In this document: positions 25,424 through 34,746 of the stretch, one piece after another
Position numbering within the stretch: position 1 is the first letter of the stretch
Layout: every line of letters begins with the position of its first letter
Source: Streptomyces purpureus
GTDB taxonomy: Bacteria > Actinomycetota > Actinomycetes > Streptomycetales > Streptomycetaceae
Direction of reading: 5' to 3'
Assembly (NCBI RefSeq): GCF_014648195.1
Contig: NZ_BMQQ01000011.1
Span: 98,159 to 162,158 of the forward strand
Length of the DNA: 64,000 nucleotides
The notes under the pieces: model-generated
Told to the model about the DNA's origin: nothing
The model's input: the letters and a program-made list of their open reading frames with translations, nothing else
The model's database searches: none
Program-made: the position numbers and the translations under genes

Positions 25424-26542
25424 GTGGCTGAGATCCAGATTCCCGCTGACATCAAGCCCGCCGACGGCCGTTTCGGCGCGGGCCCCTCCAAGGTGCGTAC
25501 GGAGGCGCTGGACGCCCTCGCGGCCACCGGAACCTCCCTGCTCGGCACGTCCCACCGCCAGGCCCCGGTCAAGAACCTGGTCGGCGAGGTACGTGCCGGA
25601 GTGCGTGACCTCTTCTCGCTGCCCGAGGGCTACGAGGTGATCCTCGGCAACGGCGGCTCGACCGCCTTCTGGGACATCGCGACCCACGGTCTGATCGAGT
25701 CGAAGTCGCAGCACCTGAACTTCGGCGAGTTCTCGTCGAAGTTCGCCAAGGCCGCCAAGGCCGCGCCGTGGCTGGCCGACCCGTCGGTGATCTCCTCCGA
25801 GCCGGGCACGCACCCGGACCCGGTCGCCGAGGCGGGCGTCGATGTGTACGCCTTCACGCACAACGAGACCTCCACCGGCGTCGCCGCCCCGCTGAAGCGG
25901 GTCGCGGGCGCGGACGAGGGCGCGCTGGTGCTGGTCGACGCGACCTCCGGCGCGGGCGGTCTGCCGGTCGACATCACCGAGACCGACGTCTACTACTTCG
26001 CGCCGCAGAAGTCCTTCGCCTCGGAGGGCGGTCTGTGGCTGGCCGCGTTCTCCCCGGCGGCGCTGGAGCGGGCGAAGAAGATCCACGAGTCGGGCCGGCA
26101 CATCCCGGAGTTCTTCAGCCTGCCGACGGCGATCGACAACTCGCTCAAGAACCAGACGTACAACACCCCGGCCCTGTCCACGCTGTTCCTGCTCAACGAG
26201 CAGCTGAAGTGGATCAACGGCCAGGGTGGTCTGGCCTGGTCGACCGCGCGGACCGCGGACTCCTCGTCGCGGCTGTACACGTGGGCGGAGAAGTCGTCGT
26301 ACGCGACGCCGTTCGTCACCGACCCGGCCAAGCGCTCGCAGGTCATCGGCACGATCGACTTCGCGGACGGGATCGACGCGGCGGCGGTGGCCAAGGCGCT
26401 GCGCGCCAACGGCATCGTGGACACCGAGCCGTACCGCAAGCTGGGCCGCAACCAGCTGCGGATCGCGATGTTCCCGGCGATCGACCCGGCGGACGTCGAG
26501 GCGCTGACGGCCTGCGTGGACTACGTCATCGACAAGCTGTAA
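25424..26542 (+). CDS. serC: phosphoserine aminotransferase
   Basis: PLP-dependent transamination of 3-phosphohydroxypyruvate with glutamate in serine synthesis. 372 aa, with RFGAGPSKVRTEAL at the N-terminus, GNGGSTAFWD, HNETSTGV, VDATSGAGG and the PLP lysine in YYFAPQKSFASEGG. This matches the actinobacterial SerC branch. GTG 25424 gives the family N-terminus (VAEIQIPADIKPADGRFG). It is monocistronic, with a -10-like hexamer seven bases upstream and a strong hairpin terminator after the stop. Confidence 0.96.
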   Translation: MAEIQIPADIKPADGRFGAGPSKVRTEALDALAATGTSLLGTSHRQAPVKNLVGEVRAGVRDLFSLPEGYEVILGNGGSTAFWDIATHGLIESKSQHLNFGEFSSKFAKAAKAAPWLADPSVISSEPGTHPDPVAEAGVDVYAFTHNETSTGVAAPLKRVAGADEGALVLVDATSGAGGLPVDITETDVYYFAPQKSFASEGGLWLAAFSPAALERAKKIHESGRHIPEFFSLPTAIDNSLKNQTYNTPALSTLFLLNEQLKWINGQGGLAWSTARTADSSSRLYTWAEKSSYATPFVTDPAKRSQVIGTIDFADGIDAAAVAKALRANGIVDTEPYRKLGRNQLRIAMFPAIDPADVEALTACVDYVIDKL

Positions 26543-26560
26543 CCAGCACGCTCCCCGCGG

Positions 26561-26597
26561 AAGGGGCCACGCGCACCAGGGTGCGCGGGGCCCCTTT
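26561..26597 (+). terminator. serC terminator
   Basis: AAGGGGCC and CGCGCACC pair with GGTGCGCG and GGCCCCTT around an AG loop, giving a long GC stem followed by TTC, 18 nt after the serC stop. Confidence 0.85.
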
Positions 26598-26720
26598 CGG
26601 CCGTCCTGAGCTCTTTCGGCCGTCCTCGGCACGGCCGATAACCGCCGTACCGCGCGACTCGGCTGGTCCCTAGCATCACTGGCGACCCGGGGCACCGCAC
26701 CTGCCCGGACCGGTCACGTT

Positions 26721-26773
26721 GGCACGTTCACACCTCACATGTTCACGTCTCAACTGTCTGCTGTGAACGTGCC
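26721..26773. promoter_or_regulatory. inverted repeat upstream of the DUF4360 gene
   Basis: GGCACGTTCACA (26721-26732) is matched by TGTGAACGTGCC (26762-26773). A third GTTCACG lies between them at about 26741. Three GTTCAC boxes within 53 bp, about 57-109 bp before the start codon, look like a multi-site operator. Confidence 0.65.
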
Positions 26774-26829
26774 GTTCGGCTGGACTCCCCACATGTCCGC
26801 AAGGCCACCGACACAACGATCGGAGCATC

Positions 26830-27483
26830 ATGCCCGGTGCACTGCTCACCGGCGCGGTCACGACCGTGGCCCTCGCCTCGACGCTCGTCGCACTGCCGGC
26901 CTCCCCGGCCACCGCGCGGATCATCGCGCCTCCCGACAAGATCGTCATCGAGATCGCGACGGTGAACGGCTCCGGCTGCCCGGCCGGCACCGCGGCCGTC
27001 GCCGTCGCGCCCGACAACACCGCCTTCACCGTCACCTACAGCGACTACCTCGCGCAGGTCGGCCCCGGCTCGAAGCCGACCGACTTCCGCAAGAACTGCC
27101 AGCTCAATCTGATCGTCCATGTGCCGCAGGGCTTCACCTACGCCGTCGCCAGCGCCGACTACCGCGGCTTCGCGCATCTGGAGCGGGGCGCGAGCGCGGT
27201 GCAGAAGGCGTCGTACTACTTCCAGGGCTCACCGGACACGGCCGCCAGGAACCACCACTACAGCGGCCCCCTCGAGGCCAACTGGCAGGCCACCGACTCG
27301 ACCGACTGGGCGCAGCTGGTGTGGGCGCCGTGCGGGGTGAAACGGAACTTCAACATCAACACCGAGCTGCGGGTGAGCGCCGGGACCTCCGACCCGGCGA
27401 AGAACAGCTTCATCACGATGGACTCGACGGACGGTGAGATCAACACCGTCTACCGGCTCGCCTGGAAGGAGTGCCCGGCGTAG
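26830..27483 (+). CDS. secreted DUF4360 protein
   Basis: 217-aa exported protein. The N-terminus is a signal peptide (hydrophobic ALLTGAVTTVALASTLVALP, cleavage near SPATA-R). The mature part has the DUF4360 features VNGSGCPAGTAAVAVAPDNTAFTVTYSDY and FRKNCQLNLIVHVPQGFTYAV, with cysteines that probably form disulfides. ATG 26830 follows CGGAG. The function of DUF4360 is unknown. A multi-box repeat upstream and a strong terminator downstream mark it as a separately regulated gene. Confidence 0.9.
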   Translation: MPGALLTGAVTTVALASTLVALPASPATARIIAPPDKIVIEIATVNGSGCPAGTAAVAVAPDNTAFTVTYSDYLAQVGPGSKPTDFRKNCQLNLIVHVPQGFTYAVASADYRGFAHLERGASAVQKASYYFQGSPDTAARNHHYSGPLEANWQATDSTDWAQLVWAPCGVKRNFNINTELRVSAGTSDPAKNSFITMDSTDGEINTVYRLAWKECPA

Positions 27484-27499
27484 CCGTACGACCCGGGAG

Positions 27500-27534
27500 C
27501 GGGTGGGCCCGCCCTTCCCTCGCGGGCCCACCCG
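27500..27534. terminator. bidirectional hairpin between DUF4360 and ABC permease genes
   Basis: CGGGTGGGCCCGC (27500-27512) pairs perfectly with GCGGGCCCACCCG (27522-27534). It lies between convergent genes and can serve both. Confidence 0.85.
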
Positions 27535-27549
27535 TCCCCGCTTCTTGCG

Positions 27550-28373
27550 TCACTTGCTGAGCCGCTGGAACCGGCGTACCGCCAGCGGCAGGAACACCGC
27601 CGTGATCAGCAGCGGCCAGAGGACAGCCATCAGGACCGCGTTCTGCTCGACCCAGCTGCCGCCCCCGGCGCCGGGGTTGCCGAACAGCTCACGGGTCGCG
27701 GTGACGGTCGACGACACCGGGTTCCAGGCAGCCACGGGCGCCAGCCAGCCGGGCATCAGGGTCGGCGAGACATAGACGCTGGAGACCATGGTGAGCGGGA
27801 AGATCACCGCGTACAGCGCCCCCGCGGCCTCGGCGTTCGGCAGGACGAGACCGCACCAGACGCCCACCCAGATCAGGCTGAAGCGCAGGAACAGCAGCAG
27901 CCCGAAGGCGGCGACGGTGGCGGCGGGTCCGCCGTCGGAGCGCCAGCCGACGGCGAGGGCTGTGGCGGCGAGCAGGGCGAGTTCGGCGGCGGCCACGACA
28001 AGGTCGGCGACGCCCTGGCCGGAGGAGACCGCCGAGGGGGCCATCGGCATGGAGCGGAAGCGGTCGATGACGCCTCTGCCGGAGTCGGTCACGACGGCGG
28101 TGGCGGTGTTCATGAAGCCGAAGGCCATGGTGGTGGCGAACATGCCGGGCATCAGGAACTCCTTGTAGTCCCCGTCGCCCGGTACGCGCATGGCGCTGCC
28201 GAAGACGAATCCGTACAGCAGGACGGAGACGACCGGGAAGCCGAGGCGCCAGACGATCGCCACGGGCTGGCGGCGGTAGTGGAGCATCGTGCGGCGTACG
28301 ACCGAGAGGCAGTCGGCGACGGCCCAGTGGGCCCGGCCCCGCCGAGGGGGCGCGGTCAGTTCGGCGGTGGTCA

Positions 28374-28374
<1 letters not shown>
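27550..28374 (-). CDS. ABC-2 type transporter permease (DrrB-like)
   Basis: Integral membrane half of a drug/lipid exporter, 274 aa with six hydrophobic segments, for example LGFPVVSVLLYGFVFG, FATTMAFGFMNTATAVV and a C-terminal VLMAVLWPLLITAVFLPLAV. The motif RGVIDRFRSMPM is typical of DrrB-type permeases. Its ATG overlaps the ATPase stop by one base, so both subunits are co-translated. The divergent TetR gene and operator suggest substrate-induced expression. Confidence 0.9.
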
Positions 28375-29339
<965 letters not shown>

Positions 29340-29357
29340 GGATGCCTCCACTCAGAG

Positions 29358-29403
29358 AAACTGAGTACACCGTACCCTGATGTGAGTACGGTGTACTCAG
29401 TTT
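29358..29403. promoter_or_regulatory. TetR operator between divergent drrA-like and tetR genes
   Basis: Perfect inverted repeat with 18-bp arms (29358-29375 and 29386-29403), spacer 10 nt. The right half contains a near-complete dyad TGAGTAC-GGT-GTACTCA (29383-29399) and the left half a partial copy, so two dimers may bind. The right arm runs up to the TAGAGT hexamer (29404-29409) just before the tetR ATG, giving autorepression. Confidence 0.85.
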
Positions 29404-29415
29404 TAGAGTGTGGCC

Positions 29416-30162
29416 ATGACGACGAGCAGCCTGGAACTCCTCTGGGGCACCGGCGAGCGGCCCAGCCGCGGGCCCAAGCCCGGCCTGACCCTCGACCGGA
29501 TCGTCACCGCGGCCGTCGCCGTCGCCGACGCGGAGGGCTTGGACGCGGTGTCGATGCGGCGCGTGTCCACCGAACTCGGCGTCGGCACGATGTCGCTCTA
29601 CCGCTACGTCCCCGGCAAGACCGAGCTGCTCGACCTGATGCTCGACCGGGTGCAGAGCGAGTCACTCCCCGACGCGCCACCGGAGCCGGCGAACTGGCGA
29701 ACCGCCGTCGAGCAGCTCGCGCGCGGCCATCTCGCCCTCTACCGCGCCCACCCCTGGCTGCTGAAGGTCAACGAAGCCCGCTCGGTCCTCGGCCCGTCCA
29801 CCCTGCGCGGCCTGGAACTGTGCCTGTCGGGGCTGAAGGGCGAACACGGCATGGGGCTGAGCGACCACGAGACGATCTCGGTCATCGTCACGGTCCAGAG
29901 CTACGTCGCCGGAATGGCCCGGATGGAGATCCAGACGGCCGAGGCCGCCAAGGAGACCGGCGTCAGCGACGAGGACTTCTGGGAGGGCCAACGCCCGTTC
30001 CTGGAGCGGGCCATGGCCTCGGGCGACTATCCGCACATGGCGCAGCTGGCCGAGGACACCTTCTCCCGCGAGGACGACCAGTTCGCCTTCGGACTCGACC
30101 GGCTCCTCGACGGCTTCGAGACACTGGTGAACGCCCGGCGCGCGTCGCCCGACGCCGACTAG
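29416..30162 (+). CDS. TetR/AcrR-family transcriptional regulator
   Basis: 248-aa repressor. The HTH is in the N-terminal 75 residues (LDRIVTAAVAVADAEGLDAVSMRRVSTELGVGTMSLYRYV), followed by a TetR_C-type ligand domain (LYRAHPWLLKV). ATG 29416 is six bases after TAGAGT, so its mRNA is probably leaderless; GTG 29410 is less likely. It presumably represses itself and the divergent DrrAB-type exporter via the operator between them. The last 13 codons are the first unit of a tandem repeat that continues past the stop. Confidence 0.93.
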   Translation: MTTSSLELLWGTGERPSRGPKPGLTLDRIVTAAVAVADAEGLDAVSMRRVSTELGVGTMSLYRYVPGKTELLDLMLDRVQSESLPDAPPEPANWRTAVEQLARGHLALYRAHPWLLKVNEARSVLGPSTLRGLELCLSGLKGEHGMGLSDHETISVIVTVQSYVAGMARMEIQTAEAAKETGVSDEDFWEGQRPFLERAMASGDYPHMAQLAEDTFSREDDQFAFGLDRLLDGFETLVNARRASPDAD

Positions 30163-30410
30163 CCGCGGCGACGCACAGCCTGACGCTGGTGAACGCCCGG
30201 CGCGCGTCGCCCGACGCCGACTAGCGGCGGCGCACAGCCTGACTCTGGTGAACGCCCGGCGCGCGTCGCCCGACGCCGACTGGCGGCGGCGCACGGTCTG
30301 ACGCTGGTGACGCCCGGCGGGCGGTCGGCGACCGACGGCTGGCCGCCGCGCACAGCCTGACTCCGGTGAACGCCCGCGTATGGCCGCCGACGCCGGCTAG
30401 CCGCGGCGCA
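30124..30410 (+). repeat. about 60-bp tandem repeat, five copies, seeded in the tetR 3' end
   Basis: Units begin at 30124, 30186, 30245, 30304 and about 30363, so the period is 59-62 nt. Unit 1 is the coding end of the TetR gene (LVNARRASPDAD plus stop). Units 2 and 3 repeat that sequence almost exactly outside the gene, and units 4 and 5 are progressively altered. The array ends in the stop region of the convergent gene at 30397. Confidence 0.9.
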
Positions 30411-31377
30411 GCAGCCGCTTTCCGCCGACCACGACCGCGGTGGCTACGGCGAGGACGACGACCCCGAGGGTGAAGCTGCCCCCGGACCCCTCGGAACCGC
30501 CGTCGCCGCCGGACTCACCCGGCGCGGGCCGCCCCGGCTTCGCCGGAGGCGTCGCCCCCGCGCGCTCCGTCGCGACCCGGATCACCTCGCTGCGCTCCCC
30601 CTCCGTGCCGAACATCACCGCCGACCCGTCCGGCGTGTACGTCACCGACTCGGCCTGCCCCTGGAACGGCACCCGCACGGAACGGTCCGCGCCCAGACGG
30701 CCGTTCTTCCAGACGTAGGCACGGGCGCTGAAGTAGCTGCGCAGGGTCAGCTCGGCGCCGTCCGGGGAGAACGCACCGTCCGTCACCCAGGGCACCTCCC
30801 CTATCCGGCGGAAGACGTTCGTACCGGAGGTGGAGAGCTTCGCCGGCCCCTCGTACAGCCCACCGCCGTCCTCGTTCTTGCTGGCGATGTAGACCCGCCC
30901 GGTCTTCGGATGGACCATCAGCGCCTCGGCGTTGCGCGGCCCGTCCGCGTACTTCACGTCGTACTGCCGGGCCTGGACCGTCTGGTCCCGCAGCCGCTCC
31001 GGCTCGGGGAAGCGGTAGATCCAGACGTGATCCCAGGTGCCGTCTTTGTTGTCGCCGATGTCACCGACGTAGATGTCGCCGTCGGGACCGATCGAGATGG
31101 CCTCCATGTCGCGGGGCTTGCCGACGCCCTTCATCGTGAGTGTGGCGACCGTCTCGCCGGTCTTCGCGTCGATGCCGTAGATCAGCGGCGCGTCCTGGTC
31201 GTTGTGGGTCCAGTAGACGCCCGGGTGCCGCCGGCTGGCGGCGAGCCCGCTGGACTCCGTGACCCTCGGGTCCTTGATGGTGAAACGCTCCACGTCGTCG
31301 TCGGCGGCGGCAGCGGCGGGGGAGGCGGCCAGGAAGACGAGGGCGGCGGCACCGAAGACGTGCAGAAGCGTTCGCAT
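30397..31377 (-). CDS. secreted, membrane-anchored beta-propeller-like protein
   Basis: 326 aa. It has a signal peptide (LLHVFGAAALVFLAASPAAAAA), a body of repeated beta segments (YWTHNDQDAPLIYGIDAKTG, AISIGPDGDIYVGDIGDN, ALMVHPKTGRVYIASKNE, VPWVTDGAFSPDGAELTLRS, ESVTYTPDGSAVMFGTE) that read as propeller blades, a Gly/Pro/Ser linker and a C-terminal transmembrane helix (FTLGVVVLAVATAVVVGG) with basic tail. It probably faces the outside of the cell. No enzymatic motif is visible. Its stop lies in the last unit of the tandem repeat. Confidence 0.85.
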   Translation of the reverse strand: MRTLLHVFGAAALVFLAASPAAAAADDDVERFTIKDPRVTESSGLAASRRHPGVYWTHNDQDAPLIYGIDAKTGETVATLTMKGVGKPRDMEAISIGPDGDIYVGDIGDNKDGTWDHVWIYRFPEPERLRDQTVQARQYDVKYADGPRNAEALMVHPKTGRVYIASKNEDGGGLYEGPAKLSTSGTNVFRRIGEVPWVTDGAFSPDGAELTLRSYFSARAYVWKNGRLGADRSVRVPFQGQAESVTYTPDGSAVMFGTEGERSEVIRVATERAGATPPAKPGRPAPGESGGDGGSEGSGGSFTLGVVVLAVATAVVVGGKRLLRRG

Positions 31378-31445
31378 GGACTCAACGGTAGGCCGTGGTC
31401 AGCATCACGTCGCAGCTCACAGCGGCATTCCGCCATGATGACCCC

Positions 31446-32132
31446 ATGCGTTTCATGTTCGTCGGCGACTCCATGACCATCGGACGCGCCGGCGACTGGA
31501 CCTGGCGCTACCGGATGTGGCAGCACCTCGGCCGCTGCCCCGACGGCCCGCACGAGATCGTGGGCCCGCGCACCGAGCTGTACGACACCACCGCCGACGC
31601 CCCCGTCTCCCACGCCTACGCCGACCCGGCCTTCCCGGCCCCGGCCCGCAGGCACCTCGCCGGCTGGGGCGAGGGCTGGCTGCACATGGCCCCGCTGATC
31701 CGCGAGGCGCTGGCGGCGGCCGAGGCGGACGTACTGCTGATCTCGCTGGGCCTGATAGACCTCGGCTTCTACACCGACAGCGGCCAAACCGCCGCGAACG
31801 TCCGCGACTTCCTCGACCAGGCCCGCGCCGCGAACCCGCACGTACGGGCCGTGATGCTGCCGGTCATCCCCAACGTCCGGGCCGAGTCCGACGCCCCCTT
31901 CGCCGCCGAGTGCGACCGCTTCAACGACCTCCTCGCCAAGACGGTCGCCGACCTGGACACGGCCCGCTCGCCGCTGCTGCTCGCCTCGCCGCCGGGGGAC
32001 TACGACATCCACACGGACACGTACGACGGCACGCACCCGGGCCCGTCGGGCGAACACAAACTGGCGGCGGCGTTCGCGACGGCGATGCACCAGGGATGGG
32101 GCTTGGGCGGACCGTACGCCGCCGTGGACTGA
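31446..32132 (+). CDS. SGNH/GDSL hydrolase
   Basis: 228-aa serine esterase/lipase-fold protein without a signal peptide. Block I MFVGDSMT holds the nucleophile Ser9, block II has a Gly near GWGEGWL, and block V is YDGTHPGPSGEH with catalytic Asp/His. ATG 31446 begins at the family N-terminus; CATGAT six bases upstream may be a -10. The frame upstream (to 31395) carries no family sequence. It lies 20 nt before the STAND-like NTPase gene on the same strand and may be functionally linked. Substrate unknown. Confidence 0.88.
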   Translation: MRFMFVGDSMTIGRAGDWTWRYRMWQHLGRCPDGPHEIVGPRTELYDTTADAPVSHAYADPAFPAPARRHLAGWGEGWLHMAPLIREALAAAEADVLLISLGLIDLGFYTDSGQTAANVRDFLDQARAANPHVRAVMLPVIPNVRAESDAPFAAECDRFNDLLAKTVADLDTARSPLLLASPPGDYDIHTDTYDGTHPGPSGEHKLAAAFATAMHQGWGLGGPYAAVD

Positions 32133-32152
32133 GCCGCGCTACGGTGCAGGGC

Positions 32153-34207
32153 ATGGGGGAGAACAACGTCACCGGCGGTTCGCTGGAGAACGTCGTCCAG
32201 GCCGGGTCCATCGGCGAGCTGACGATCAACTCCGCCGCGCGCCCCCAACTCCCCCGCCCTTTACGCGATCCGGCCCGCTGGCCCCTGGCCGCCTCCTGGG
32301 ACGCCCTCGCCGCCGGCGCCCACCGCGCCCGCCCCGGCGCCGACGGCACCACACTCCCCCCGTACGTCCCCCGGGACATCGACGCCCGCCTGCGGGAACG
32401 GATCGCCCGGCCCGGCCTGACGGTCGTGGTGGGCGACTCGACGGCCGGCAAGACGAGAGCCGCGTTCGAGGCGGTACGTGAGGTCCACCCGGGCCGTCGC
32501 GTGGTCGCCCCGCCCCCGAGCACGGCGCTCACCCTCGTCCCCGAAGCGATCGAGACGGCGTCCGCGCCGTGCCTTCTGTGGCTGGACGACCTGGAGCGCT
32601 ACCTCGGCCCGGAGGGGTTGGAGCCGGACGTGCTGGACGACCTGGTGCGCTTGGGGGTGCCGGTGGTGGCGACGATGCGGCTGAAGCAGTACGCCACCTT
32701 CAGCGGCGGCCGGGACCGTACCGTCGGCACGGAAGTCCTCCGCCTCGCCGAGGTCGTCGACCTGGATCGCCTCTGGTCGGCAGACGAACTGGCCCGGGCC
32801 GAGGCCTGCGACGACATCCGCGTCGCCGACGCGCTTGCCCACCACGAGCGGTACGGCGTCGCGGAGTACATGGCTGCCGGCCCCGCACTGTGGAGCGAGT
32901 GGGACCGGGCCAGGAAGACCACCGGCCATCCCCGCGGCGCCGCACTCGTCGCCGCGGCCGTCGACCTGAGCCGCACGGGCCTGCCCGGACCGTACACCTC
33001 TGACCTGCTGACCGAACTGCATGGCGCCTATCTCACCAAGGCGGGCGGGGAGTTGCTCCGACCGGAACCCTTGGACGAGGCGTTCGCCTGGGCCGGGGAC
33101 CTCCGGCACGGCGTGACGAGCCTGCTGCTGCCCGCGGACGGCGGACTGTGGCTGCCGTTCGACTACCTCGTCGACCACGCGGAGGACCAGGTCCCGGAGG
33201 AGGTGTGGCAGGCGGCGTTGAGGGTGGCGGACGACCGCGACCGCCATGCGATCGGGTACAGCGCCTGGGAGAAGGCACCGCACATCGCGGAGGCCGCGTT
33301 CCGCTCTCTTGCCGAATCCGGGAGCGCCGAGGCGATGACAGCACTCGGACTGGTCCTCGCCCTGGACGAACGCGTCGAGGAGGCCGAGAGATCACTGCGC
33401 TCGGCCCTCGAACATGGGTATGTGTCCGCCCCTTACGCGCTCGGGGTCTTCCTGTACCTCCAGGACCGCCCCGCCGAGGCCGAGCCTCATCTCCGTCAGG
33501 TCGTGGCCGAGGGCACCACCGCAGCCATCACTCCCCTCGCCGACCTGCTCGCCACCGCAGGCCGACACAGCGAGGCCGAGTCCCTCCTGCGCGTGGCCGT
33601 GGCGTCGGATCTGCCGGAAGCTCCGCTTCGCCTTGCCGTGCTGCTCACCGACATGGGCCGCCACGACGAGGCCGAGCCGATGCTGCGGGCACTGCACACG
33701 GAGGCCGAACCGCTGGTCGTGGTCCCCCTTGCGACGGTTCTCAGCGCCTCTGGCCGCCAGGAGGAGGCCGAACACCTGCTGTGGCAGGCGCTGCCCGAGG
33801 GCTCACCCAGCGTCGCTCTCAAGCTCGCCACCCTGCTGATCGACACGGATCGCAGGGAGGAGGCCGAGCATGTCCTACGCCCCCTTCTCGCCAAGGACGA
33901 CCTCAGTGCGGCTGTCATGCTGGGCGGACTGGCCTTCGTCGACGGCCGCTTCGACGAGTCCGCGGCCTTGTTCCGCCGCGCCATCGCCGACCCCCGGGTA
34001 CCCGCGTTTCTCGGCAGGGCCCTGGCCAAGGCAGGCCACTCCGAAGAGGCCGAACCGCTGCTCCGGACGGCAACCGAGAACGGTGACAGCAGCGCTGCCC
34101 GGAGCCTGGCCGAACTCCTCATCCACACCGGCCGCTCGGCCGAAGCCGAAGAGCTGATGCGCGCCCATGCCACCCCGGAGGCGGACGCCCTCACGCCGAA
34201 CGAGTAA
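32153..34207 (+). CDS. STAND-like P-loop NTPase with TPR/Sel1-like repeats
   Basis: 684 aa. The N-terminus (NNVTGGSLENVVQAGSIGELTIN) is a short beta-repeat motif found before NTPase domains in many actinobacterial conflict-type proteins (recalled). The P-loop is GDSTAGKT at 94-101 and Walker B LLWLDD at 141-146, followed by a helical domain. From about residue 400 to 680 there are at least eight 30-34-aa helical repeats with the recurring EEAExxLR core. This is an NLR-like sensor architecture: NTPase switch plus repeat sensor. The C-terminus has no visible effector domain. TACGGT seven bases before the ATG suggests a leaderless start. It overlaps the convergent AhpD gene by 17 bp. Confidence 0.82.
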   Translation: MGENNVTGGSLENVVQAGSIGELTINSAARPQLPRPLRDPARWPLAASWDALAAGAHRARPGADGTTLPPYVPRDIDARLRERIARPGLTVVVGDSTAGKTRAAFEAVREVHPGRRVVAPPPSTALTLVPEAIETASAPCLLWLDDLERYLGPEGLEPDVLDDLVRLGVPVVATMRLKQYATFSGGRDRTVGTEVLRLAEVVDLDRLWSADELARAEACDDIRVADALAHHERYGVAEYMAAGPALWSEWDRARKTTGHPRGAALVAAAVDLSRTGLPGPYTSDLLTELHGAYLTKAGGELLRPEPLDEAFAWAGDLRHGVTSLLLPADGGLWLPFDYLVDHAEDQVPEEVWQAALRVADDRDRHAIGYSAWEKAPHIAEAAFRSLAESGSAEAMTALGLVLALDERVEEAERSLRSALEHGYVSAPYALGVFLYLQDRPAEAEPHLRQVVAEGTTAAITPLADLLATAGRHSEAESLLRVAVASDLPEAPLRLAVLLTDMGRHDEAEPMLRALHTEAEPLVVVPLATVLSASGRQEEAEHLLWQALPEGSPSVALKLATLLIDTDRREEAEHVLRPLLAKDDLSAAVMLGGLAFVDGRFDESAALFRRAIADPRVPAFLGRALAKAGHSEEAEPLLRTATENGDSSAARSLAELLIHTGRSAEAEELMRAHATPEADALTPNE

Positions 34208-34661
34208 GCCGGTTCGCCAACGTCGACAGCGTGTACGCGCCGATGCCGAGCACGACCTCCAGCGCCTGCTGCCGGGTGTAGCCGGCAGACAGGAACGCCG
34301 TCAGTTCCTCGTCGCTCACCGCGCCCGCCGACGCCAGCACCTGGTGCGTGAACCGGGCCACCGCCTCAAGGGGGGCCTTGTCCGGCGCCGGGCCCAGCTT
34401 GGCCAGCTTCGCCTCGTGCAGGCGGATGCAGATGTGGCACTGGTTGCGCGTGGCGACGGTCAGGATGACCGTCTCGCGGGCGTGCGGGTCCAGCGTCGTC
34501 TGCTCGAACAGGGCGCTCAGCTTCAGGAAGCCGTCCAGGGTGTGCGGGGACTCCGCCATACGGGCGACCGCCTGCGGGAGGTGGCCGAAGTTCGTGGTCA
34601 CCGCCTCCATGGCGCGGCGGGCGGCGGGCGGGGCGGTCTCGACGGTGTGGTCGGTGAACAA
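34191..34661 (-). CDS. AhpD-like carboxymuconolactone-decarboxylase-family protein
   Basis: 156 aa, all helical, with the peroxidase-type motif ETVILTVATRNQCHICIRLHEAKL: the CxxC pair and His fit AhpD-like disulfide reductase or peroxidase chemistry. It starts at TTG 34661 after GGAG. It is divergent from a MarR gene, the usual arrangement for redox-sensing pairs, so it is probably induced by peroxide or electrophiles. Its last 17 bp overlap the end of the STAND-like gene on the other strand. Confidence 0.88.
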   Translation of the reverse strand: MFTDHTVETAPPAARRAMEAVTTNFGHLPQAVARMAESPHTLDGFLKLSALFEQTTLDPHARETVILTVATRNQCHICIRLHEAKLAKLGPAPDKAPLEAVARFTHQVLASAGAVSDEELTAFLSAGYTRQQALEVVLGIGAYTLSTLANRLTRSA

Positions 34662-34692
34662 GGAGGCTCCAGGAGAAGGCAGGGAGGATAGA

Positions 34693-34746
34693 ATCGACAA
34701 CATGGTTGACCAGTTCGACGCGAGAAACGTAAACCAGGTTGTCGAT
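34693..34746. promoter_or_regulatory. inverted repeat over the marR start, candidate MarR operator
   Basis: ATCGACAAC (34693-34701) is matched by GTTGTCGAT (34738-34746). The left arm is followed by CAACATGGTTG, itself a dyad, which covers the marR ATG. TAGAAT at 34689-34694 is the likely -10, so binding would block marR transcription. The site is 30 bp from the divergent AhpD start. Confidence 0.65.
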
